Source of the DNA: Muricauda sp. SCSIO 65647
GTDB taxonomy: Bacteria; Bacteroidota; Bacteroidia; Flavobacteriales; Flavobacteriaceae
DNA: 64,000 nt
Direction: 5' to 3'
Assembly (NCBI RefSeq): GCF_021534965.1
Contig: NZ_CP091037.1
Location: forward strand, 908,501 to 972,500
Shown here: piece after piece, positions 43,446-50,268 of the stretch
Layout of the letters: each line of letters begins with the position of its first letter
How positions within the stretch are numbered: position 1 is the stretch's first letter
The notes under the pieces: model-generated
The model's database searches: none
Told to the model about the DNA's origin: nothing
The model's input: the letters and a program-made list of their open reading frames with translations, nothing else
Position numbers and translations under genes: made by a program

Positions 43446-44036
43446 TTAGAAATTGTCAACATCAGGTTTTATGGTCACGGTCACATCGACCGTGATGCCC
43501 ACCTTAAAATCGACCGGATTATGGGAAAGGGTGCCAAAATAGCTTATCAAAACTGTTTGAAAGTTTTCATTGAATCCCTCTTCGATCGAACCAAAACCCT
43601 CTTCAATGGTAAAAACATCATTTCTGAAATCGGCTTCGGCAACGTTGACACCGGTATCGGTGATCGGGATGGTCCTTTCAATATTGTTTATGAGTCTAAA
43701 TGAGAATCCACCTTCAACAACAACAGCTTCTTCGTTTCCTTCAAAATCGATATAGGAGTATCTTATTCTGTTTATCTTGATTTTCTTGACCTCACTGTTG
43801 TCACCTATCACCTCAGCGACTTCGGGGTCGGCAGCGATGTTGTAACTTGCGGTTTCCGTTCTTATGGATATCGGATCGGAAATGTCGCTTACGGACGATC
43901 TACTGGTTATGTTCAAATCACCCTCAAATGTCAGGGTCACATCAAATTCTTCCTCTATCAACTCTTCCAATTCTTCACAGCCCAATAGGGGCAACAAAAG
44001 AAAAAAGCAGAAAAAGAATGGTTTTGTTTTTTTCAT
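43446..44036 (-). CDS. Lipoprotein, tandem paralog 1, unknown family
   Basis: 196 residues. Signal peptide MKKTKPFFFCFFLLLPLLGC (lipobox LLGC), then CEELEELIEEEFDVTLTF and a beta-rich body with KINRIRYSYIDFEGNEEAVV and a C-terminal YFGTLSHNPVDFKVGITVDV. Strong similarity to the next gene upstream over its length. Acidic residues just after the lipid-anchored Cys may be a surface lipoprotein export signal. Function unknown. Confidence 0.8.
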   Translation of the reverse strand: MKKTKPFFFCFFLLLPLLGCEELEELIEEEFDVTLTFEGDLNITSRSSVSDISDPISIRTETASYNIAADPEVAEVIGDNSEVKKIKINRIRYSYIDFEGNEEAVVVEGGFSFRLINNIERTIPITDTGVNVAEADFRNDVFTIEEGFGSIEEGFNENFQTVLISYFGTLSHNPVDFKVGITVDVTVTIKPDVDNF

Positions 44037-44048
44037 AATCTCGATTAT

Positions 44049-44624
44049 TTATACTTGAATTTCTAGGGTCAGGGTAGCATCTATGGTAACATCAACAGTA
44101 AACTCGATAGGGTTGTCAGATACACTTCCCACATATTCGAGTTCAAGGGTGCTAAACCCCGTCAGATTATTCAATAGACTATTGATATTGGTGAAGTCAC
44201 CATCGATAATATTAGGATTGGGGGTTGTTGCCGCTTCGAACAAGTTTACTTGCGGTGTGCCAAAAACATCCGGCGCCGCCACTATCAGGGGAATTTGAAA
44301 TTCTGCAGCCACCACTGCATTTTCATTGCCGGCCACATCTTTATAGAAGTACCGTATTCTATTAATGTTAATGGCGGTTACCTCCGTTCTATTATTGGTT
44401 TCACGAAACTCGTCAAGTTCAGGTGCATTGGTCAGGTTTATCACCGCACTTTCAGAAAAGCTGACCGCTTCTGTTGGATCACCCGTGGGTTGTATATCAA
44501 TGTGTATTTGACGATTGAACGACACATTAACATCAAATTCTTCTTCCAACAGCTCTTCCAGCTCTTCACAGCCCCATAGGGGCAATACCAGGATAAGGCA
44601 AAAAAGTGGTTTCAGGACTTTCAT
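44049..44624 (-). CDS. Lipoprotein, tandem paralog 2, unknown family
   Basis: 191 residues from MKVLKPLFCLILVLPLWGC (lipobox LWGC), then CEELEELLEEEFDVNVSF. It shares with the downstream paralog the blocks INRIRYFYKDVAGNENAVV and YVGSVSDNPIEFTVDVTI. A tandem duplication is the simplest origin. The same frame extends 15 codons upstream, but the extension is not part of a signal peptide, so the ATG at 44624 is chosen. First gene of the leftward unit, 55 bases from the shared dyad. Confidence 0.8.
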   Translation of the reverse strand: MKVLKPLFCLILVLPLWGCEELEELLEEEFDVNVSFNRQIHIDIQPTGDPTEAVSFSESAVINLTNAPELDEFRETNNRTEVTAININRIRYFYKDVAGNENAVVAAEFQIPLIVAAPDVFGTPQVNLFEAATTPNPNIIDGDFTNINSLLNNLTGFSTLELEYVGSVSDNPIEFTVDVTIDATLTLEIQV

Positions 44625-44678
44625 AATTACTTGATTATTAGTGGTTAACCGCAAGCTATTGGAATACATCCCAAAAAA

Positions 44679-44700
44679 AAATACCTAATGTTAGGTATTT
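44679..44700. promoter_or_regulatory. Perfect inverted repeat with 7-2-7 core, probable response-regulator site
   Basis: Core TACCTAA-TG-TTAGGTA with perfect symmetry for 10 bases on each side. The 7-2-7 layout and the TACC start match the known NarL/NarP-type operator plan. Its right end covers the -33 TTTG of the rightward promoter. On the minus strand it is followed by nine T, so it could also act as a leftward terminator or attenuator. Confidence 0.7.
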
Positions 44701-44728
44701 GTTTGAAAATGAAAGGCTGGTAGGTTTG
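44698..44728 (+). promoter_or_regulatory. Consensus promoter of the rightward unit
   Basis: TTTG (44698-44701), 19 bases, TAGGTTTG (44721-44728): an exact match to the Bacteroidetes consensus. The start codon of the first gene follows 25 bases later. It would drive the five genes from 44754 to 49677. Confidence 0.88.
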
Positions 44729-44753
44729 ACCATAACAATAAAAGCCAGCAGCC

Positions 44754-45587
44754 ATGAAAAAAACCATATTTCTTCTGCTATGCCCACTTTTTTTGATGGG
44801 ACAATCCATTGGATACATCGAAGTGGTGCACGAGCGAAAAAATGACCCTTATGTTGAACTGAGCGCCAACAAAAATGGCGGAACCGCCATTTTCAATCGA
44901 ACATACCGCACGGGCTGTGTGGGATCTTATGAGATTCGTTGGACATTTTCAAAAGACCTCGCCCTTCTTCAACCGGGTGAAACTTTCGATGTCACCTTGC
45001 AATGTGTAAGTTGCCGTACCCCCTGTGGCTATAAATGGGGCATCGCAGATGTCATGGCTTCGAACAATGTACTAAAAATACCCGGCTATCAAGAGTACAC
45101 CTATAATGGCAATATTGGTCTGGTCGGCAAATCAGGGAGCAGTTCAGGGGTTTTTGATTGGCAGCCGGCACAACTTTCGAATACCTATACCTTCAAATAC
45201 CAACCCAAAAAATCAGCAAAGTACACGGCGATTGCCTTTACCATAGTCGGACATCGTGTCTACTATGTGTTCGGAGAAGGCTCAAGTCCCTCGGCAGGTG
45301 GTATAAATTGTCATACCCTTTTGGGGCTGGGCAAACTGGTCAACAGTTTGGAACTGGGGGCATATGAAGGGTACCCTTGGGACTGGATGGATAAGACCAT
45401 CGACTATGCCCTAAACCATATCAAGGCCTCAAGTTGCCTAAGCGATACGTACCTGAGAGACCTGAAATCAAGAATGTACAGGGCAAGCGATACCCGCATA
45501 TTCTATGCAGAAATACAAACCTATTCGCAAAAACTTGAATCGGAGGTGGCTTCGTCGTGTTCGGCCTGCTCGAGCTGTACCCAATAA
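44754..45587 (+). CDS. Secreted cysteine-rich protein, new family, paralog B
   Basis: 277 residues with signal peptide MKKTIFLLLCPLFLMGQ. Distant paralog of the protein at 42100-42975: common blocks are GCVGSYEIRWTFSKD, INCHTLLGLGKLVNSLELGA and CLSDTYLRDLKSRMYRA. It has extra cysteines in CVSCRTPCGYKW and a Cys-rich end CSACSSCTQ. No known domain. First gene of the rightward unit under the dyad-covered promoter. A secreted binding or structural role is possible; nothing shows catalysis. Confidence 0.82.
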   Translation: MKKTIFLLLCPLFLMGQSIGYIEVVHERKNDPYVELSANKNGGTAIFNRTYRTGCVGSYEIRWTFSKDLALLQPGETFDVTLQCVSCRTPCGYKWGIADVMASNNVLKIPGYQEYTYNGNIGLVGKSGSSSGVFDWQPAQLSNTYTFKYQPKKSAKYTAIAFTIVGHRVYYVFGEGSSPSAGGINCHTLLGLGKLVNSLELGAYEGYPWDWMDKTIDYALNHIKASSCLSDTYLRDLKSRMYRASDTRIFYAEIQTYSQKLESEVASSCSACSSCTQ

Positions 45588-45638
45588 GGTGAGAAAATCT
45601 TTGAGCAACCACCATATTTTCAACCACAGCCAAAAAAC

Positions 45639-46454
45639 GTGAAACGCACCGTCAATTTTGAAGAATTAAGGCATCTAAAACTCGAAACCGAGGCGACAAA
45701 GAGTTTTGATGCCCTCATCCACTGTATGGAAAATCGGTTCACAGGGCTTCCCCTGTTTCACAAAAGCATTCATCTTAAGGTGCTAAAGTTTGAGAAAATC
45801 ATTGAAAATGAAGTGGAAATACCATCATGGCAACCATCGGTATTCGCATCGGCCGCTCCCCATCTGAAAAAAGACCTGTTCGAATTATTGAACCATGCCC
45901 GAAACAAGAAAGGCCGTAAAAGTCTTGGACTGCTTTTTTTACGGGCAAAGGTATTTCCCCACTTGCTCAACCAAGAACTACAAAAAAGGGCTAAATCGAT
46001 ATCTCGGACAGGGCAGCTACTTTGTCGATGGATCGGTCCCCATATCGATGCTCCGGTCATATTGGCCGTTCTTTCGATAAAAACCCATAATCGATATGAA
46101 TCATTGGCCGTTGGCCTAAAGGGAGTGAGCACCTACCGAAGTGCGCTTTATCTACGGCCTTTGAAGGGTGGAACCCACTATGAAATCGAGGCCGGTCTAG
46201 ACGTGGAGGTCTTACCCAAACACCTTGCCCATCGGATGGGTCCTTTTCTTGATGCCACCCAGTCGTGGCTGCTGCCAGATGATTTTTTCGATGGCTATTT
46301 GAAAAATTATTTGATCCCGGAAAAGGAGGATATCGTGAACAAGCTTTGTCAGTATGTTTTCAACAAAGACCTGCACCACGAAACACGACCCGCTCACTTT
46401 AGAGCTACAGTATCGAACGAATGGAAGCCCGTATTTAATCGAATCAACAAATAA
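45639..46454 (+). CDS. Unknown protein, 271 residues
   Basis: Starts at GTG (MKRTVNFEELRHLKLETEAT). No signal peptide or membrane helix, so it is probably cytoplasmic. It has mixed helices with conserved-looking blocks FTGLPLFHKSIHLKVLKFEK, LNHARNKKGRKSLGLLFLRA, WIGPHIDAPVILAVLSIKTH and LAHRMGPFLDATQSWLLP. I do not recognise the family. It lies 51 bases after paralog B and 10 bases before the START-domain gene, so it is in the same transcript. Confidence 0.78.
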   Translation: MKRTVNFEELRHLKLETEATKSFDALIHCMENRFTGLPLFHKSIHLKVLKFEKIIENEVEIPSWQPSVFASAAPHLKKDLFELLNHARNKKGRKSLGLLFLRAKVFPHLLNQELQKRAKSISRTGQLLCRWIGPHIDAPVILAVLSIKTHNRYESLAVGLKGVSTYRSALYLRPLKGGTHYEIEAGLDVEVLPKHLAHRMGPFLDATQSWLLPDDFFDGYLKNYLIPEKEDIVNKLCQYVFNKDLHHETRPAHFRATVSNEWKPVFNRINK

Positions 46455-46464
46455 GACACAGCCC

Positions 46465-47103
46465 ATGTACAGGTCAATCTTTCTTTTGCTATATATGGTT
46501 CTATCGATTGAATCCGCATCCGCCCTACAGAGCTCAGTTACCAAAGGAGGCTCTTTTGAAGGCCTTGAATTTGAACTGGCCAAAAAGGCCGACGCCATTG
46601 AAGTGTATACCAAGAAGCATCCGAAAAAGGGGTTCATTGAATATCGGGCCCATGTCGAGTTGAATGAAAGCAGCATACAGAACATGCTCGACTTTTTTGC
46701 AGATTACTCGCAACACCCACTTTGGATATACAATTGCACCGTCTCAAGAGGAATAAAGAAAGGTGGCGACGCTTATCTATACCAAGTCTGTCGTTCGCCT
46801 TGGCCCTATAAAGATCGTGACCTAAGTCTTTCGGTACGTACCGAGTGGAGTGGCGAAAACCGGGCCATGGTGCATTTTAGCTCTTCGCCCAGTATATTCA
46901 AAAAAAACAAAAAACAGGTTCGAATCGATGATTTTGAATCGACATGGACGGTTGAAAAGGTCGGAGAAAAGGTAAAAGTCACGGTACAGGCCCGTTTTAA
47001 CCCCAAGTTGACGGCCGGTGGACTGTTTCTCGGTTCATATGCGGTCAAAATCCCTTTTGAGACCCTTAAAAAGCTTAGACAGTGCTATAAAGCAAAAAAT
47101 TGA
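46465..47103 (+). CDS. Exported START-domain protein
   Basis: 212 residues. Signal peptide MYRSIFLLLYMVLSIESASA. The mature domain is START-like (hydrophobic ligand or lipid binding): KADAIEVYTKKHPKKGFIEY, FADYSQHPLWIYNCTVSRGI, YQVCRSPWPYKDRDLSLSV and SYAVKIPFETLKKLR are the expected strand/helix order. START proteins carry lipids or aromatic ligands; one in the periplasm next to a sensor kinase suggests a ligand-sensing function, by inference. An upstream in-frame ATG lies within the previous gene and is rejected. Confidence 0.83.
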   Translation: MYRSIFLLLYMVLSIESASALQSSVTKGGSFEGLEFELAKKADAIEVYTKKHPKKGFIEYRAHVELNESSIQNMLDFFADYSQHPLWIYNCTVSRGIKKGGDAYLYQVCRSPWPYKDRDLSLSVRTEWSGENRAMVHFSSSPSIFKKNKKQVRIDDFESTWTVEKVGEKVKVTVQARFNPKLTAGGLFLGSYAVKIPFETLKKLRQCYKAKN

Positions 47104-47116
47104 TACATTTAAAGTA

Positions 47117-49048
47117 ATGCCCATCAAGCGATTGCATATCATTATCACCTTTTTGTGCCCGTTGATGTCGATTCAGGTCTTCGGCCAGACACGTACGGTC
47201 GACAGTCTAATGGCAGTACTGCAAGAAACCGATTCGAAAGAAGATAGGGCCAAACTTCAGGTACGATTGTCGAAGGCGCTCGAGCGTATCGATATTGCCA
47301 AGAGCAAGAAGTTTGCAAAGGAAGCCTTGCTTTTTGACAATGATTCCCTAAAAAGTGAGGCCCACAATCAACTGGGCCGGGCCAGTTTTTATCAGAATGA
47401 GTTAGACTCTGCCTCGTTTCACTTTACGAAATCCATCGACCTGCTCAATGATTTGGACCTTCAAGACCAGGCCGCCTCGGTCAGAATCAGTTTGGGTGCC
47501 GTACAGTTAAGAAAGGGAGAATACAGAAATTCGGTGACCACCTTGATTACTAGTGCAGCCTATTTTGAAAACAGCGGTGACAGCATCAATATGGCCAAAT
47601 GCTACAGCAACGTGTCAACGGCTTTCGGCGAATTGGGAGATTCGCAAAAAGCCATTGTCTATGGCGAAAAGGCATTGGCCATCTTTACCCAAAAAAACAT
47701 GCTGCCCTTCAAGGCCGTTACCCTGCCCAATCTTGCCGGGGAATTCTTGAAACTGGGTGACACCACAAGGGCAAAATCCTATTTTCTCCAGGCAGAAGCC
47801 TTGGCAAACCAGCGCAATGACCAGTTCTCTCTGGCAAGAATTTACAACAATCTCGGTAATATGTACCTTGAGACCGATCATGACGAATCTGAGAAATACC
47901 TCACCAAGGCGCTTGATATACGCAAGCAGACCAAGAACAACGATGGCATCGGCACCCTTTACAACAATCTGGGCTATTTACAACTGAAAAAGGGAAATGC
48001 GCTGAAAGCCATTCCCTATCTCAAGACCGCCCTACAGTTCGGCCAAGGCTCAAATGCGACCACCACCTACAACAATCTGTCAGATGCCCATAGACAACTG
48101 GGCGACTTCAAAATGGCCCTGTTCTATGAGCAACAAAAGAACGCCCTGAACGATAGCATCTTAAAAGTCGAGAACCAAAAGGCCATCGCTGAAATTTCGA
48201 CCAAATACGAAACCGAAAAAAAGGAAAAGGAAATCTTGAACCTTCAAAACGCCAATCTGCAGACCGACATGAGGCGAAGGCAGAACAGAAACCTCATGTA
48301 CGGGGCGTTTGCGCTTCTATTGGTCGCCATCATTCTCACATATGCCTTCATAAAGAATTCGAGAAAAAAACGGATTATCGCCGAGCAATTGCAAGAATTG
48401 GAAAGTCAAAAGGTCGAAAGGCTTCTCAAAGAACAAGAATTGACAGGAATCGATGCCATGATAGAAGGCCAGGAAAAAGAACGGCAGCGTATCGCTGAAG
48501 ACCTGCATGACAGTTTGGGAGGAAAATTATCGGCATTGAAACTATTTGTCGAAGATATTAAGAAAAGTGATCAGGCATTATATGGTAAAATAAAGACCGT
48601 GTTGGATGAATCGTACGACGATGTGCGCAATATTTCGCACCAAAAAAATACGTCGGCCATGATAGAAAAGGGGCTGATTCCGGCGGTCAATATGGTGGCC
48701 AACCGGTTGAAATCGACCGAGAAACTGCACGTTGAGGTCACCAATATCGATTTAAAGCAGAAAATTCAGAACTTTATTGAGCTACAGCTTTTCAGAATCA
48801 TTCAAGAACTGCTGGCCAATACCATAAAACACGCCAAGGCAAAAAATGTAAACATCCAGTTTTCTGAAGAAAATAGTACGCTAAACGTACTTTATGAAGA
48901 TGACGGCATCGGTTTCGACACCGAGAACGTCGATTCTGGGGTCGGTCTGAAAAACATTGGAAACCGAATTCAAAAAATTGGGGGCTCGCTTGCCATTGAT
49001 TCAAACCCCGGTGCCGGCACCACCATAATTTTAAACGTACCGATATGA
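47117..49048 (+). CDS. TPR-containing sensor histidine kinase (NarL-type partner)
   Basis: 643 residues from MPIKRLHIIITFLCPLMSIQ, a signal peptide ending VFGQ. The periplasmic part (residues 25-390) consists of TPR repeats (for example ARIYNNLGNMYLETDHDES, GTLYNNLGYLQLKKGNALKA). One membrane helix is at residues 394-416, followed by a coiled coil. The HisKA_3 box is ERQRIAEDLHDSLGG (phosphoacceptor His464), and the HATPase ends with DDGIGFDTENVDSGVGLKNI. It detects an external signal and phosphorylates the response regulator whose gene overlaps it by four bases (ATGA). Confidence 0.95.
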   Translation: MPIKRLHIIITFLCPLMSIQVFGQTRTVDSLMAVLQETDSKEDRAKLQVRLSKALERIDIAKSKKFAKEALLFDNDSLKSEAHNQLGRASFYQNELDSASFHFTKSIDLLNDLDLQDQAASVRISLGAVQLRKGEYRNSVTTLITSAAYFENSGDSINMAKCYSNVSTAFGELGDSQKAIVYGEKALAIFTQKNMLPFKAVTLPNLAGEFLKLGDTTRAKSYFLQAEALANQRNDQFSLARIYNNLGNMYLETDHDESEKYLTKALDIRKQTKNNDGIGTLYNNLGYLQLKKGNALKAIPYLKTALQFGQGSNATTTYNNLSDAHRQLGDFKMALFYEQQKNALNDSILKVENQKAIAEISTKYETEKKEKEILNLQNANLQTDMRRRQNRNLMYGAFALLLVAIILTYAFIKNSRKKRIIAEQLQELESQKVERLLKEQELTGIDAMIEGQEKERQRIAEDLHDSLGGKLSALKLFVEDIKKSDQALYGKIKTVLDESYDDVRNISHQKNTSAMIEKGLIPAVNMVANRLKSTEKLHVEVTNIDLKQKIQNFIELQLFRIIQELLANTIKHAKAKNVNIQFSEENSTLNVLYEDDGIGFDTENVDSGVGLKNIGNRIQKIGGSLAIDSNPGAGTTIILNVPI

Positions 49049-49677
49049 GTGTGAAAATCATCTTGGTCGATGATCACAAATTGTTTTTGAATGGATTGGA
49101 ATCCATTTTAAAAAATGAGTTGGGCATCCATGTGGTCGGTACAGCCACCAACGGCCTCGAATTATTGGAGCTCATGGAGCAGCATACCCCACAAATCATC
49201 CTTACCGACATTCGCATGCCCATTATGGACGGTATCGCCATTACCAAGCTATTTCAGAAGAAATATCCCAAGACATCGATCATCGCCTTGAGCATGTTCG
49301 ATCAAGAAGACGATGTGGTCGAAATGCTCGATGCCGGGGCAAAGGGCTATATCATAAAGAATGCTGAGAAGGAAGAACTGGTCGAGGCCATTCATGCCGT
49401 CTCGAAGGGCGGTCATTATTTCAGCCCGAAGTTCAAAGGAATCCATGAAAAATGGACCGCTCAGGAAAAACAGGTCAAAGACCTAAAGCTGACACGCCGT
49501 GAACGACAAATTCTGGCCCTGCTCGCCAGGGGAAAAACCAGTCAACAAATGGCCAAAGAATTAAATCTTAGCCGGTTTACCATTGATACCCATAGAAAGA
49601 ACATACACAAAAAATTGGGCATCAAAAGCAATTTGATCTTGGCAAAACAAGCGGGCAAATACCTTGATGATAATTAA
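49045..49677 (+). CDS. NarL/FixJ-type response regulator
   Basis: 210 residues. Receiver domain with the acid pair in LVDDHKLF (Asp9, Asp10), phosphorylation site Asp55 in IILTDIRMPIMDG and Lys near residue 108 (IIKNAEKEELVEA). The LuxR-type HTH is residues 145-205: LTRRERQILALLARGKTSQQ and SRFTIDTHRKNIHKKLGIKS. Overlap with the kinase (ATGA) shows that the two work as a pair. The likely target is the 7-2-7 dyad at 44679-44700, making the unit self-regulated; this is inference. Confidence 0.95.
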   Translation: MSVKIILVDDHKLFLNGLESILKNELGIHVVGTATNGLELLELMEQHTPQIILTDIRMPIMDGIAITKLFQKKYPKTSIIALSMFDQEDDVVEMLDAGAKGYIIKNAEKEELVEAIHAVSKGGHYFSPKFKGIHEKWTAQEKQVKDLKLTRRERQILALLARGKTSQQMAKELNLSRFTIDTHRKNIHKKLGIKSNLILAKQAGKYLDDN

Positions 49678-49701
49678 GGATAAAAAAACGCCGCGCTATT
49701 T

Positions 49702-50193
49702 CTACTGCTTGGTGAAAACCGCTTCTGCACCTGCGTAATTGTTGGCATCGATATCTTCACCGGCAATGACCAATGTACTGTTGCCTTCAAACGCAATGGT
49801 AATGGTTTCGGTAGTGCCGTTGCCATCGTCCAATGTCAATTGGTCGCCCTCAAGTACCCAAGTGGCCGTCTCTGTGTCACTCTGTGTCGGGCAATCGATA
49901 TCCAATCCGCCCGTGCCCACATTCTGTTGTAGGTAGTTGATTTTATCTTCGCTGGTTACCGTACCATCGGCATTGAAGGTGAAGCTGATCAAAAAACAAT
50001 CTTGGGCCGCCAAAAAATCGACGACTTCGTCAACAAAATTAAGCGAGCCGTTTTCTTCAAAACGTGCGTCGGTCAAATTCCAAGTACCGACCAAAGAGGC
50101 CGTTTCCATTTCATCATTGTTCTCTTCATTGTCGGTAGAACAAGCTATAATGAAAGTACAGGCCACGAACAGGGGAATAAAAAATCGTTTCAT
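49702..50193 (-). CDS. Lipocalin-like lipoprotein
   Basis: 163 residues from MKRFFIPLFVACTFIIAC (lipobox FIIAC). ASLVGTWNLTDARFEENGSL and ATWVLEGDQLTLDDGNGTTE fit the lipocalin-like domain common in Bacteroidetes lipoproteins. Two cysteines (DCFL, DIDCPT) may pair. It is convergent with the response-regulator gene. The longer frame (ATG at 50226) adds 11 residues without a signal and is not chosen. Confidence 0.83.
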   Translation of the reverse strand: MKRFFIPLFVACTFIIACSTDNEENNDEMETASLVGTWNLTDARFEENGSLNFVDEVVDFLAAQDCFLISFTFNADGTVTSEDKINYLQQNVGTGGLDIDCPTQSDTETATWVLEGDQLTLDDGNGTTETITIAFEGNSTLVIAGEDIDANNYAGAEAVFTKQ

Positions 50194-50268
50194 GGTAGTC
50201 AAATGTGAGATGTTTGTTCTTTTCAAAACGAGAAAATGGGCATAATAGTGTTCTTACGCATCGATTCC

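Noticed and set aside
46354-46464. Upstream start of the START-domain gene
   Set aside because: Completely inside the previous coding sequence and ahead of an obvious signal peptide.
47018-47116. Upstream start of the sensor kinase
   Set aside because: Overlaps the START gene; the signal peptide begins at 47117.
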